From positions 620,001 to 684,000 of the forward strand of contig JAENPR010000014.1 of the NCBI GenBank assembly GCA_018135685.1: a stretch of 64,000 bases of DNA. Direction: 5' to 3'. Position numbers and translations under genes: made by a program. Origin of the DNA: Themeda triandra. Its lineage: Eukaryota; Streptophyta; Magnoliopsida; Poales; Poaceae. The notes below the pieces were generated by a model. That model was not told where the DNA came from, did not search any database, and saw nothing but the letters and a program-made list of their open reading frames with translations. This document shows positions 45,673 through 60,882 of this stretch, in pieces; positions within the stretch are counted from its first letter, which is position 1, and every line of letters starts with the position of its first letter.

Positions 45673-47260
45673 AGCCAGGCTAGGCTGGGACCTTCTGTTC
45701 TTTTTTTCCCAGTCTTTCTCTTCAGCAGCAGCGGCCAGCAGCAGCATATGACAATTCTGTTTCGACCGAATAGTCAGATCCATCGTAGTTTGGAGCTCAA
45801 CCTTTTTGTACTACACCTAGTACTGTCGTGTACGGAGTGTACATGAGTTGCTCAGGAGTAGTAGACTGTAGACGAGAAGTAGTAGCTGGCTGCTGGCACA
45901 TGTGTATAACCGATACTGACTGCCTCGTTGTTTGTGCGGCATGTAGCTACTTGTACTTCTATAGGCAGCATTCAAGTGTACTTCTACAGACAGCATTCAA
46001 GTGTATGCGAGCATGTACTAGGAAATATGAAAATTGGAAATTTGTCATAGCGTTTTGGTTTGTCATAAGTCAATCTATTTCAAATTTACCAACTTCATAT
46101 GAACAATAACTAATATATGCTATATCAAGCATATTGTCGTTCACAAAAAAAAAAGCATATTGTGAAAATTTATTTCATAATTTAGGTAATGGTACTAATT
46201 TGGTGCCCTAGATGTTGATGTCGTCTCCTATGAATTTGTTTAAGCCTAACAAAGTTTGACATAGCTAGGACACTCAGAATTAGCTATATATATTAATTAT
46301 GGTATGGAGGGAGAGTAGCTATTTGTCTGAGTAATCTAGTCTTGTATGAGTACTCTAGTGAGTATTGGATGCCTTTGCATATCTAGCAAATGTGTGGATC
46401 GGCAAGATAGCCCGTGTCATGCATCACCAGTATTTTATGCCAAAGAACCGAGAGCCGACCAATAGCATATTCATTTTTTTACTCCAAAAATAATAGAAGA
46501 GTATCTCTTTTCTTATAGACATCCTGTGATTCATACTGAAAATGGATATTCGCTGATGATGATGAGTTCATTTCATGAGGATGTTTTTTATGCTTCTACA
46601 CTTCAAATAAGTACAGTACTTGATTTGCTATATATGTGTCTCTAAAATCCTAAATAAAGGAAGAAATAACCTACTGCAAGATTTATCATCAAACAAGAAG
46701 TATATATGTGAACTCCATGCATATATGCGAATACAAGTCAGAATGACTTTTAAGTTATGTTGAAGTCTTTATTTGAGCTTATCTTCTGGTGGTGCATAGA
46801 AGTGATTAACTTCCTATTCAATCTACTAGTAGAGTATTTAATAGAAGAATGAATCTTGGTGTTTCTTGTTAGCAGTTTCTTGCCGCTTAAGTGAGGTTTC
46901 CTTGCTAAAGAGAAGCTGAGGTTTCCTGTGTAACTGGTCCTACATACTCTGAGCGAGTGTGATTGCATATCACTTCACCATCTAATATATATTATATCTT
47001 GTTCCATTCCATTTTTCTTTATTAGTTGAATCATTTTATTTCATGTGTTGTTTAAAAATTCTTTACTAAAGACCATCCGGTACACTACTAAAATGCCATA
47101 CCTTTTTTCTTTACGACCATCACTTCGCTGATAAATGTGTTCTAAGACCTGTCCAAAAGTAATTTTACCATGCATGATTAGTTACCGTCTAACCCATTAC
47201 TCGAGTGCAAGCATGCTCCTAGACGTACAGGTAATGACCTTTTTTCCTTATATACATATA
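45673..47260. other. Gene-free spacer
   Basis: AT-rich. A 26-bp direct repeat (ACTTCTA..AGCATTCAAGTGT) lies at about 45953-46003. No coding region is supported. Confidence 0.4.
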
Positions 47261-47269
47261 CTTGAGGAT

Positions 47270-47470
47270 GTTGTCTCTCCTAAAACAAAAGTTGTTCCCG
47301 TTTTCCGATAAGTCATGTTTTTTTAAACTTTGACCAATTATATATAAAAAATATTAATATTTATAATACATGATTAGTATCATCAGATAGATCATTAAAT
47401 ATACTTTCATAATAAATTTATTTAGAGATATGAATGTTATATTCATTTTCTATCATAGGACGGAGGGAGT
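47270..47470. mobile_element. Degenerate Stowaway-like MITE
   Basis: The right end GGACGGAGGGAGTA is typical; the left end is eroded (CTCCTAAAACAAAAG near 47277). Confidence 0.5.
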
Positions 47471-47896
47471 ATATTCTTGCATAGTAGTAGAATTCAAAGC
47501 CTTGCACTATATCATTCATTTATTTATTTTTACTCTTGCCAACTCAGCTCACCTTTCGTCTTTCATGCCATGTGCAATTGTGCATGGTATATCTCATCAT
47601 ACATTACTAGTACAAGATCTGATGTCTCTCATGCGAGTCCGTGAGACTGTGACCGCCAGATGCGCACATTGGAGCATACTCTGACCCTCTTGACTTTGGT
47701 GCCATGGAGAGAAGATCCTGAAAGTTGTTCGTTTGACTTTTGCCTATATTCATGTGTGGTGGTGTTGGGAGTGGGCAAGGAGTTGTTGGGCGCGATGATC
47801 TGATGGGATCTAGCAGGTTTTTTCACTGCATCTGCCTGAGCAGAAAAGACACCTCTTCTCTCTAGAACACCCGCAAAAGACACCTCTTCTCTCTCG

Positions 47897-48117
47897 CGTT
47901 GTTTAGATAAGTAACATTTTTTACACCATCTCTCCATCATATCAATCTTAGGATACATGTAAGAGCAGTAAATATAGATAAAAAATAACTAATTGTACAT
48001 TTTGTTTGTAAATCATAAGACGAATCTTTTGGGTCTAATTAATCTATAATTGGATAACATTTGCTAAATACAAATGAAAGTGTTCGAATTGTAAAAATTT
48101 ACAATCTAAACAAGGCC
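47897..48117. mobile_element. MITE of the GGCCTTGTTTAGAT family, member 1
   Basis: The left end GTTGTTTAGATAAG mirrors the right end ATCTAAACAAGGCC. The interior (AACTAATTGTACA, ATCATAAGACGAATCTTTTG, ATTGGATAA) is shared with the copies near 57.9 and 60.0 kb. Confidence 0.75.
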
Positions 48118-48621
48118 TCGCAGGACATCGATGAAAGGCTATGGAGTGCTACCAATTGCTTCAAATGGTTGCTAGTTTTAAGAACCCTAATATATTTGAG
48201 ATGGAATAATCCTTTTTTCCATCTGTTGCATTACATCAGATGTCAAGTCTATGACTGGAAGCACGTGGAACACAGGAACAGTTTGCACTCATAGCAAGTT
48301 CAACCATTGGCTGGCTACACTGGATTAGGGGAGGAGAGGAGAGAGAGAGACAGAGAGTGAAATAGGAGAGAGAATATAGAAAAGGCTATGCAAAAAAGTG
48401 GCAGCAAAAAAGAAATGAGTGGGGGGGCGATATACCTTTGTAGATTTGTTTGCCTTAACAATTGCCATGTCCTCTTTTAATTTGGGCTAATATAATCCTT
48501 GTTAGTTTATCTCTCCTTTTGGCATGCATGGACCTTTGGTCCCCATTCGTTCTTGAGTGTGCTCCCCCTCTTATCCTGGCTTTCCCTTCCTTCAACTCCA
48601 CTCAAGACTCTGCTCCTCCTA
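48118..48621. other. Spacer with a purine-rich tract
   Basis: Contains an AG-rich stretch (48320-48370) and no recognisable gene. Confidence 0.4.
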
Positions 48622-48755
48622 CACTACCGGAACGGCCCTTTTTGCCGATGGCCGGCCGCCATCGGCAAAGGCACTTTTGCCATCGGCAAAAGGCAATCTG
48701 ACGTGGCCATCGGCAAAGCTGGCCGCCATCGGCAAACAAGCCGATTCCGGTAGTG
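48622..48755. mobile_element. Mini-CACTA element, 134 bp
   Basis: Begins CACTACCGGAA and ends TTCCGGTAGTG with a 3-bp target duplication CTA on both sides (48619-48621 and 48756-48758). The interior is almost entirely subterminal-type repeats (GCCATCGGCAAA and its complement). Confidence 0.92.
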
Positions 48756-48758
48756 CTA

Positions 48759-50150
48759 GCTACTTAATCTTGATGCCAAGCAACAAGGCTCCCCCAAACC
48801 TCGATCAGCTTCCTCTCTCATTCTCTCACAAACACCATATCAGGAGCTGTTCAAGGGAGTAGTATCAGCTGGAGAGGGAGGGAGAGATGCTGTACCACGG
48901 GGGGTTAGATTTTGGAACACGTCAAATCATGTATAGCATTTGATGCACCAGGAGGTAAAGTCACGGTTTTTTTTCTCTGTTTTTCTTTTTCTTCGTTTCA
49001 ACTATACTTTTACCTCTACTGTTTCAGTGACGCATGAGAGAGTGAGCCAGAGCCAGCTGCTTCTGCTTGTTGCCTTGCTCACTTTGGGTATTTCTCACTC
49101 ACTTTTGCCAACTTTCCCCTTCTCTTCATGCATGCTACTACATGTTGCCTTGCCTTGAGGTAGTATGCATAAGAGCATGCCGAGGCAGGGAAGAGTGACC
49201 ACCAGAGTAGATTCCCTTGGTGCACACAAGTTACACAATCCACAGGCACTCTAGGCTCTGCACACATATGCAAAGATCTCTTCCCTCTTGCCACAAGGGA
49301 TAAGATCTCCCTCCCTATGGCCTTTTGTTTCTTTTGGTCCCTGTATGTGTATGCTACTTGTATTGCTCTCTGTCTCTCTCCATGCATATGCATATGCCAT
49401 GTGTACTATACATTCTGATGCCATGAGTATATGTACGTGTACAAAATATTTTTGCAGGGTTGGAAGCAAGGGATGAGATATCTGCTGCTTGACACAGAGG
49501 CACATGTCCCTTTTGGTGGGCAATGATGGTGTGCAGGTGGAGGTGATGATAGTTTGCCTCATCTGGGGACTGAGACATTCCATCCAAGGCCGGCCTCATC
49601 TGGGGACTGAGACATTCCATCCAAGGCCGGCCAGTGTCATGCTGCCTCACATTCACAGCTTTCACCCCTGGCTCTGCAATATTCCATTTGTTTGCTAATG
49701 TGTTGTATCAAGATGCCTTCGATGTGAGTCTTCACTGCCCTTCTCTCTCTCTCTCTCATCTCCTCTATCTCTCTCTCATGCATCAGCATGCGTACATACA
49801 CCTGCACTGTTGCTTGGGCTAGGATTGCATGTGATCCTCAACTTAGAACTGAGCCAGCCAACCGGGGAGGAGTGTAGCTGCAGGTTACTTGTGGTAACAA
49901 GCATGTGTGTGCAATGTGTGCAGCAATGACATAACGAGGGCCATGACATAGCGAGGGCCAAGAGGGCCAGTTGAGGCTGCGCTGCTTCAGTGCTTCATTC
50001 TTCTCGCAAGTAAAGTTCTCTCATCACGGCCATCAATGGAGATCCCACCCTGGGACAAAACATGATATGGTTGGAGAGTCGGCTCTGTCTAGTCTCTATT
50101 CACCCATTTAAAGCATTGCGTGTGCACACTCACATACTCCAGAGAGAAAA
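48759..50150. other. Gene-free region, possible transcribed non-coding DNA
   Basis: Many short frames on both strands with no conserved-looking protein. The stretch 48960-49800 has T/C-rich, intron-like tracts, but no exon chain was convincing. The only marked structure is the tandem repeat at 49556-49629. Confidence 0.35.
49556..49629. repeat. Perfect 37-bp tandem duplication
   Basis: The unit starting GCCTCATCTGGGGACTGAGA and ending CCAAGGCCG is present twice without a mismatch. Confidence 0.95.
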
Positions 50151-50155
50151 CACAC

Positions 50156-50157
<2 letters not shown>

Positions 50158-50209
<52 letters not shown>
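50158..50209. repeat. (GA)n microsatellite, about 25 units
   Basis: An uninterrupted run of GA dinucleotides. Confidence 0.97.
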
Positions 50210-50212
<3 letters not shown>

Positions 50213-53060
50213 TAGCCTAGCGGTCCAAATCGTCACACTACTGGTGTGCAAATCTTTTGGAAAGGGGGCATCCTGAGGCTTCCACAGTGATTATAAAGAG
50301 TTCCAACTTGCACTGCCTATTACTATCAAGATCAGCAAATCAAATGGTTTCACACTAATTAAGCAGCAAGCTAAAACTAGGCAAGTAACAAAACAGGATT
50401 ACTGGTACTGAAAAGCCATGCATTCATACTAGCTTGCACACTACTACCCAACATAAAAGCACATAGAAAGCGTGCAAGACCTGTGATCATTAGGTACAAA
50501 TAGATCGATAAAACAAATTGCCTTCCCAGAGCAGTTCCTAACTGTCTAATAATGACCAAAAACTATATATATGATATTTTCATAAACTTTTTAGGATATG
50601 TTGATTTGTATACAAAAACCATTATACTACAGACCCAGAAAAGATGGCCAGTTGTCCAACTAAATTTGTCAAACAAAGGTGCGTGGTACAGTCAACGCTC
50701 AAAGTGGTTGACACAATACTTTCTGGTCACAATATGGTTTCCTTGCATAATAGGACAAGGTAGTCTGATTATGTGCATACTTCCTCTAGTCAACATGTTA
50801 CACAAAGATCAGCTAGTTTCAACAACTGGATTGGATCAATCTACTCCTACCTGTTTTCCTTCAACCATATATTCCCATTGACACGAGTAGATAAGCAATT
50901 TAATTTATATAATGATTTGGCTACTTGAAATAATGCAATGTTGTGTATGTATATCGCCATATGTGTATATATATGAGTTGTAGATATACAAGGGCTTCTT
51001 TTTAAATATTTACTCAATACTTACGTTAAGAAATTAAAAAACCATGAATTTCACAATTCTTATGGATCCAAGCATTGTGTTCTGTAGGTTGAGGTCGCTC
51101 TTCAACGGCTTAAATGTGTAGTCCGGCTTCTAGTTATAGGTCGTTTTTAGTTTTTGCTTAGTGTAATAAACTTTGTTGTATTTCGTGCCATCTAAGCCCC
51201 TCCCGACTTGGACTAGCTTGTGTTGGCACTTATTTGTTCCCTTTTAATGAAATATATGCTTAGGCATGTTTTCCAAAATAAGAGAGTAAGGTTGAGATCA
51301 AAAAATAATATGGTGATTTTTTATCACATTTATAACTTTATTTTCAGACATTTATATACTTGATTCCATTTAGTTATTTTGAATAAAGAAATATAGTCTC
51401 TCTATCCACATACATAAGCAATTCTAATATTCAAAATTTGTCTAGAGATACAAGCATTTCTTGTCTAATTGTACACATACCATTTATGACATTACATGAA
51501 TAGGGAGGAGCTAATTATAATTGCGTAATTGAGGGGCATCACAACAATTTCTTGTCTTCCTTAATATATCTTAAAGTTCTATAGAAATATGTACATTTGT
51601 AGCTAAGACATCATGAAAATATAATTGCTACAAGTTCAATTCATAAATAATGGAATTTTCTCCTCTACCCTTTTTCTCTTTATATTGCTAATTTGATGTT
51701 TCCCACAATGCTCATAAATATCTGCTTATGAAAATTTCTATTTTTGACAAAATCATTTTTTATTTACATCATTGATCGACTAAACGGTCAACCGTTTCAT
51801 GGTACACTGTTTTTGTTAATCGACCATTTATCTTGTTGAAATGTCCATTTCGCTCATTTGAATGCTATTTAGTTCAATAGTGGATTAGCAGTTGGCGTGA
51901 CTAACTGTTTAGCATTTAGCGTTGCAGAAGTCATACCAGTGCACATGTGTTTTCTTAAGTCCTATTTATGTTATATATGTTGTCCCTTAGAACGATCTGT
52001 TTGTTCAACCCCCCTGTATAATCCAACTTATTTCTTTTTTTTCGCGAGCGGGTCTTTACCCGTTTTTCATCCAACTTATTTCAGGTTCATAGTTATCTTA
52101 TATGCAGTCCAAATGTCAACAAACAACCCAACTCATTATAAGAGAGCTTATAGTCTAGGACACTTAGATTATATAATCCTATAAGCTATATCTATAGCTT
52201 ATTTCAGCTCCACCTCCACCTCCACCCCCACCCCCACCACCTATAAGTTGGATTATTTAACTGATGTTGGAGTAAGCAAAATGACCCTTAGTAGAGGTGT
52301 GTTCTACAACACATGCGTTGGACGCTCAAGAAAATTCGAAGCAGCTTTGTAAAATCTATGAAATACTAATGGGTGTTTTTCTATCTTTTGGGCTAACAAT
52401 TAGCCTTTGATATATTTTGTATGCTAAATAGTATTGCAAAATACGAGCTAATAAGAGATAATGGATACTATTTGATGTAATGTTAGATCCTAACAGCAGA
52501 TAATTGTAATAATGGGTTAAACATGGGGCTAAACATGAAACCTTGCATCCATTTTGTGTGTACAAGCACACGAGGAACCAATGATCATCATCCAGTTCTC
52601 CTGGCTGGCTATATGGCATTGGATCCAACGAAAACGCACACGGATATATACTTCCATTGCTCATCTGTCCAATGTCTCCATCCACCCATCGTCCCATCCA
52701 TCTAGCTAGTAGCCTAGCTAGTAGATATTTTTGTTTTCTTTTCCCATATATTTGTCCTAAGATTTTATCAAGTAGTATACCACACAAATTTGGAATCACT
52801 GGATTCGTATTTGGAAATGTTTTCATATGATGTCAATTGTGAATTGTTTAATGTATTATGTAAAGCAAGCTAGCTTGGCACATCAGGTAGTGTAGTTTTT
52901 TTTAGCAGAGTGTAATAGAGATTAGTAGCCTGTCTTAGCATAACTAGTTAGCTCCACATACTGAATCTTTGGTTGTTTAGGCCCACCAACACCAATCCAT
53001 GGAATGTTTTAGTTAGATTCCCCCTATTCCTTTAGCCTCCCCAAATCACACGCACCACCA
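50210..53060. other. Gene-free region upstream of the MOC1-like gene
   Basis: AT-rich with no supported coding region. A CCACC-rich run lies at 52208-52242. The part nearest the gene (52950-53060) may hold distal regulatory sequence. Confidence 0.4.
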
Positions 53061-53061
53061 T

Positions 53062-53548
53062 CTACCAGATAAAAGACAACTCTCTCACCCTCCCCCTTGC
53101 TGCCACCTTTCCCCTCCCTCACTCCGTCCTTCTATTCCTAGTTCCTAGAGAGAGAAAGTATCCACCTCTCTCTCACACAACCAGCTCTTCCTCTCTCTCT
53201 AGAGTTTACACAATGCATCTACTAGTAGCTAGCTAGCTAGGCTAGGCTATGGCCGAGTAGGTGGCAAGGTACTGTGTAGGAGCATAGCTGATGGATGAGC
53301 TCACACAAGCACACCTCTGTATTTTTGGCAGATGAGGATGTCCTGTCACGGAAGCTGCAGCTCTCCCAGATGCTGCTGCTGCTGGACGTCGTGCGCCCCT
53401 ATTAAACCCGCCAGGAGATGAGATGCACGTCCTTCCACTCCACCCCCTGCTCATGCTCCTCGCCTGCCATCACCGCCGACTCCGGCCGCCGCCGCTCCTC
53501 CGCGGGCTCGCGCTGCTGCTGAAGAAGAAGCTCGACCTGCTGGAAGCT
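53062..53548 (+). promoter_or_regulatory. MOC1-like promoter and leader with upstream ORFs
   Basis: A TATA-like GATAAAAG lies near 53067, followed by a long CT-rich leader (53085-53200), typical of grass transcription starts. Upstream start codons occur at 53291 (14-residue uORF, stop at 53335) and 53332 (29-residue uORF, MRMSCHGSCS..., stop at 53421). An in-frame ATG at 53423 would add 42 residues to the main protein. Such an arrangement could lower translation of the main frame. Confidence 0.45.
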
Positions 53549-54841
53549 ATGCTCAGCTCACTCCACCACCACTCCTCCTCGTCCTCCGACACCGACAACA
53601 ACAATGGCAGCAACAAGAACGGCAGCAGCAGCGGCGGCGGCCGCGTCCTCGCGGCGTCGGTGCCGTCCGCGCGGGACCTCGTGCTGGCCTGCGCCGACCT
53701 GCTGCAGCGCGGGGACCTCCAGGCCGCGCGCCGCGCCGCGGGGGTCCTCCTGTCCGCGGCGTCCCCACGCGCGGACGCCTCCGACCGCCTCGCCTACCAC
53801 TTCGCGCGCGCGCTCGCGCTCCGGGCGGACGTCAGGGCCGCCGCCGCCGCTGCGGGCCGCGTCGTTGCGCCGGGCGTCGTGGCCGCCGCCGCCGCGCGGC
53901 CGCCGTCGTCTGGCGCCTACCTCGCGTTCAACCAGATCGCACCCTTCCTACGCTTCGCGCACCTGACGGCGAACCAGGCCATCCTCGACGCCGTCGAGGG
54001 CGCGCGCCGGATCCACATCCTCGACCTGGACGCCGCGCACGGCGTGCAGTGGCCGCTGTTCCTGCAGGCTATCGCCGAGCGCGCCGACCCGGCCTCGGGG
54101 CCGCCGGAGGTGCGCATCACAGGCGCCGGCGCAGACCGCGACACCCTCCTCCGCACCGGCAGCCGACTCCGCGCCTTCGCCCGCTCCATCCAGCTCCCTT
54201 TCCACTTCACGCCGCTCCTGCTCTCCTGCGCCGCTACCCACCATCAGCAGCAGGTCGCCAGCGCGAGCACCACCACGACCACCACTTCGAGCGCGGCCAC
54301 GAGCCTGGAGCTGCACCCGGACGAGACGCTGGCCGTCAACTGCGTCATGTTCCTGCACAAGCTAGGCGGGCACGACGAGCTCGCCGCCTTCTTGAAATGG
54401 GTGAAGGCCATGGCCCCCGCCGTGGTGACCGTTGCGGAGAGGGAGACAATCGGCGGGGGTTTCGACCGCATCGACGACCTGCCCCAGCGGGCCGCGGTTG
54501 CAATGGATCACTACTCGGCCGTGTTCGAGGCGCTCGAGGCGACTGCGCCGCCGGGGAGCCGGGAGCGGCTAGCGGTGGAGCAGGAGGTGCTCGGCAGGGA
54601 GATCGACTCCGCGCTGGGTGCCTCCGGCGGGAGGTGGTGGCGCGGACTCGAACGATGGGGAGCCGCGGCGCGCGCCGCCGGATTCGCGTCGCGGCCGCTC
54701 AGCGCGTTGGCCGTGTCGCAGGCACGGCTGCTGCTGCGGCTGCACTACCCGTCGGAGGGCTACCTCGTGCAGGAGGCGCGCGGCGCGTGCTTTCTAGGTT
54801 GGCAGACGCGGCCGCTGCTGTCCGTGTCGTCGTGGCAGTAG
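53549..54841 (+). CDS. MOC1: GRAS-family regulator, MONOCULM1 / LATERAL SUPPRESSOR orthologue
   Basis: Intronless, 430 residues from the ATG at 53549. That start gives MLSSLHHHSSSSSDTDNNN, matching the rice MOC1 N-terminus. Known role of the family: a nuclear regulator expressed in leaf axils that is needed for axillary meristems and tillers. GRAS landmarks: first leucine-rich region about 38-110 (RDLVLACADLLQRGDL), VHIID block 155-168 (IHILDLDAAHGVQW), second Leu-rich part 190-230, PFYRE region about 255-330 (LAVNCVMFLHKL; VVTVAERE), and SAW motif 362-429 (RWWRGLERW; FLGWQTRPLLSVSSW). A Thr-run at 240-246 falls in a variable loop. Length agrees with rice MOC1 (441). An alternative in-frame start at 53423 gives 472 residues, but that extension lacks known similarity. 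Confidence 0.95.
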   Translation: MLSSLHHHSSSSSDTDNNNGSNKNGSSSGGGRVLAASVPSARDLVLACADLLQRGDLQAARRAAGVLLSAASPRADASDRLAYHFARALALRADVRAAAAAAGRVVAPGVVAAAAARPPSSGAYLAFNQIAPFLRFAHLTANQAILDAVEGARRIHILDLDAAHGVQWPLFLQAIAERADPASGPPEVRITGAGADRDTLLRTGSRLRAFARSIQLPFHFTPLLLSCAATHHQQQVASASTTTTTTSSAATSLELHPDETLAVNCVMFLHKLGGHDELAAFLKWVKAMAPAVVTVAERETIGGGFDRIDDLPQRAAVAMDHYSAVFEALEATAPPGSRERLAVEQEVLGREIDSALGASGGRWWRGLERWGAAARAAGFASRPLSALAVSQARLLLRLHYPSEGYLVQEARGACFLGWQTRPLLSVSSWQ

Positions 54842-57470
<2,629 letters not shown>

Positions 57471-57475
57471 ACAAG

Positions 57476-57545
57476 CACTACCGGAAATCCTAACTCGCAG
57501 AGTGCCTCCGATTTTGCCGAGTGCCCTGGCACTCGGCAAAGCCAC
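57476..57545. mobile_element. Truncated CACTA terminus
   Basis: Starts CACTACCGGAAATCC and carries subterminal motifs TTTTGCCGAGTGCC and GGCACTCGGCAAAG, typical of grass CACTA elements. No opposite terminus nearby, so it is a solo or deleted end. It belongs to a different subfamily from the elements at 48.6 and 60.9 kb. Confidence 0.8.
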
Positions 57546-57888
57546 ATTTTGACAGAAGGGGCAGTATATCCTAGTGATTTTTGGTGTTGTTTCTGCATGG
57601 ATATGTTCATCTCTAACTTATTCTACCTTATTTTTGTTTGGAGGGACATAAAAGCATCTCTTATTTTACTTTTAAACTATATCTAATATTAAAGACAAAG
57701 AAAATTTTCATTTGGCTCTTTTTTTTTGTACTTTCTACGATGCCCCATGTTCTCTGTGTCTCATGTATGTAAATTGAACTCATGGCCCACTCATATGAGT
57801 TACCAAAACAACTCACATCCAACAATAGTACGGATCTAATTTCAAGACGCGTCAGCTATCAAGCGACTTATTATATATTGGGCCTTGT

Positions 57889-58125
57889 TTAGATGGTCAT
57901 ATTTCTAGCCCGAAAAGTATTGTAGCATTTTTTTTTTGTATTTGACAAATATTATCTAATTATGATCTAATTAGGCTTAAAAGATTCATCTCATGATTTA
58001 CAATAACATGTGTAATTAGTTATTTATTTTATCAATATTTAATGGTCCATACATACGACACAACATTTGATGTGATTGAGAGAGTCATATTTCTAGCATT
58101 TTTAAGACAACTAAACAAGACCCAA
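57889..58125. mobile_element. MITE of the GGCCTTGTTTAGAT family, member 2
   Basis: Left end TGGGCCTTGTTTAGATGG; reverse of right end TGGGTCTTGTTTAGTTGTC. The interior shares TAATTAGGCTTAAAAGATTC and ATCTCATGATTTAC with the related copies. Confidence 0.75.
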
Positions 58126-59940
58126 ATTTGCTAGTAGTATATATATGCTACCCCTAGAGACTATGTATATATGCTGTATATATGCCTATTGGAGTACTGG
58201 TGATCCTATATATATTGTAAAATCACATCGAGCACAAAATGTCCAAACGTAACAAGTCATGCATGCATTCCTAGCCTCGTAAATTATTATAAAACGAGGA
58301 AACACAACACCGCACACTCGCGTAAAGGAGTGGCTGTAATAAAAGAACAAGCTTGTTCTTATCCTCTGAAAAGAAGTAACAAGAAGAAAAGGGATTTAGG
58401 AGTGGATGAAGCAATTCTGCTAGCTGTCGCATAGCAAAAAGTTTGATAGAATTGCCACTCGATCGGTAGCAAAAAGTTTGATAGAATTGTCACTGGATGT
58501 GTGGATTATATGCATATAGGCTTCGATTATTCCCAGGATTTTTGAGACTTCGCGGCATGCGGTGCATCAGGAATCTTCAACGGAACTTTTCTAGCACGAC
58601 CGAGACAGAGATGACTCGCATCAGCAGCTATGTAGTGAGCTGCGGTAGCCATTTCGTAATGTGTCACATGCGTCGTCGTCGATCCTTTGGAGCTATGGCA
58701 TGATTCATCATGAGGACATTTGGCATCTACAGTAGCTTATAAGTTCATGCATGCTGGGCGAATAGTTATTTTCTATGTTTAATTTTGAGTCCGGCAAATA
58801 ACCTTTGATTCTATTTACTTCCCTGAAGAAACTAATTTCCGGGCAATTCAATCTGCTGTCCATAGACTGACTGGATGGAGCATGGTTCATCAGCGCGCTG
58901 TTCAGACTGTACGTAGTATGATATTATATTATGTATTGCCTGAAAGCTCAACAATTGCCTTACATTTATTCAGATGCAAATTTAGCCAATTTTGTTTGTG
59001 CCTTGACGTCAAAAACCCGTCAGGAATAAGTTGCTGAACATATGACGACATATGTCATAAATCAGCCTCTGATCCGCGCGCAACATGTTCCCGGCAAAAT
59101 CATGCGTGCTACGGATAGGCTTATTAGGAGGATACAGACGATGCAATTAGTTGCAGTTACGTACTCCTCCCCTACTACATAGCAGAGATCAGCATATTGG
59201 ACATTTCCTTTTGCTTGTCAAGGAAACACAGAAACGCAATCCACAGAGGCCGTCCCGCTGGTTAAGGCTGCCACATCATAAATTTTGCAGGCTACTGCCT
59301 TCTAGTACTCGTAGTAGTACTAGAAGCTGATGCTCGCTTGTCATTGGCTGACATGCATGCATTTACTTTAACATGCATATGGCAGGGCAGCAGCTGCACC
59401 AGTGACGACAGGCCATGGAAAAGAAGAATGTGTTTGTTCTGTTCACTGTTCTACACAAAACCAAAGGACGAATCATCAGCTAGCATGCCCAATTGCCCCC
59501 GTATCTTGCCCGGGTATCTCTTCTCTGCTGCCGCCGCCTAGCAGCAGCTATGCTGTGGTCATCTTCTACCAAGACAAGATCAGATTTTTGCTGCTGGAAA
59601 ACTGAACTTCAGAGACGATCCTGATGCCATATCCTCTACAGTACTTACTTCCACGATAACAGTACTTACTTCCACGATAGTTTCAAAGCTTATTGGACAT
59701 CATGAAACAGATGTATATGATGTGCTAGCACACTTGGTTTCAAAAAAGTGAACGAGTACCACACTACTAGAGTTTTATTCAGGTGTTTTGCTGTATGGTT
59801 TTCAGGCTCTGATGGGACATTACATGTGTAATGACATACTCTGGACACTGGACAGTAAAGGCGCCATGATTTCAGTAAGCAGCATCTACACCATAGAATA
59901 GATGGAACTACTCCGTAGGCTGCTGATTGCCTCTAAATTC
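58126..59940. other. Gene-free region
   Basis: No supported gene. A 21-bp direct repeat (CAGTACTTACTTCCACGATA) occurs twice at about 59639-59681. Confidence 0.4.
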
Positions 59941-59944
59941 TAAG

Positions 59945-60153
59945 TTTTTTCACTCTCTCTCCATCACATCAATTTTTAGACTCATGCATGAAGCATTAAA
60001 TATAGGTAAAAAAATAACTAATTACACAGTTTAGTTTGAAATCACGAGATGAATCTTTTAAGACTAGTTGGTCCGCGATTGGATAATATTTTTTAAATAA
60101 GACAAAAGAGTTACTATTCATCATGTTGAAATTTTTTTCATCTAAACAAGGCC
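59945..60153. mobile_element. MITE of the GGCCTTGTTTAGAT family, member 3 (left end eroded)
   Basis: Right end CATCTAAACAAGGCC; the interior matches member 1 closely (CATCACATCAATTTTTAGA, AATAACTAATTACACAG, GAGATGAATCTTTTAAG). Confidence 0.7.
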
Positions 60154-60882
60154 ATTCAGCAAAAGATAATTAATGAGTGCAAGGAAATGGAAGCAAATGC
60201 AACACTTGCCTGAATGCCCACCTGACTGCTCGAATGCCTGAATGGCTGTGTGCAACAGCTATGCAGCCAACAGGGTGGTACTCACAGCATTCACTGCAAT
60301 GATAGGACGACAGGATCAGATCATGGGCTGAGCAACTGTGCAGTAGACTTGCCAGATCTCTGATGATTGGATTCCGCTAGATTTCTAGAGGAAGCTAGTT
60401 ACACTAGCAGCCAGCAGTTCTACTAGCTACCTGCTTGCTACAAGCATACAGTACCGTATCATTCACGTTTCAATGCATGGATCTTTTGGGGAGCATCTGT
60501 ACTGCTGCTAGTAGAATCTTCATACCCTTTAATCCACACCCATATGCATTCATCGCTGGTACCTCTGGTGACTACTACTAGCTTATAGCTCAAAGCGAAG
60601 CTCCATGAATGATAGTATACAGTGAGATGCATGGGAGCATTTGGGCATCAGTGATTCAGTGGTATATGCTGCATCCTGCATCTATCTGTCGTCTGCTAGT
60701 CTGCTTTGCATGCCTCAGTTAGGTGTTTGCAGGAGACACCAAATTAAATGGAGCCATCATTTATCTACTACTACATGGGAATTTTAATCATCGCCAAAAC
60801 CATAAGGGCTAACAGAAAAATGGATGATGATGGTTTGGGTCCCATATATGCATCTTTGTCAAGGGCATAGATCAATCAGTCC
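60154..60882. other. Gene-free spacer
   Basis: No coding sequence or repeat recognised. Confidence 0.4.

Noticed and set aside
49079..50100. A microRNA gene near 49-50 kb
   Set aside because: I compared the region by eye with common plant miRNA sequences and found neither a match nor a clear hairpin.
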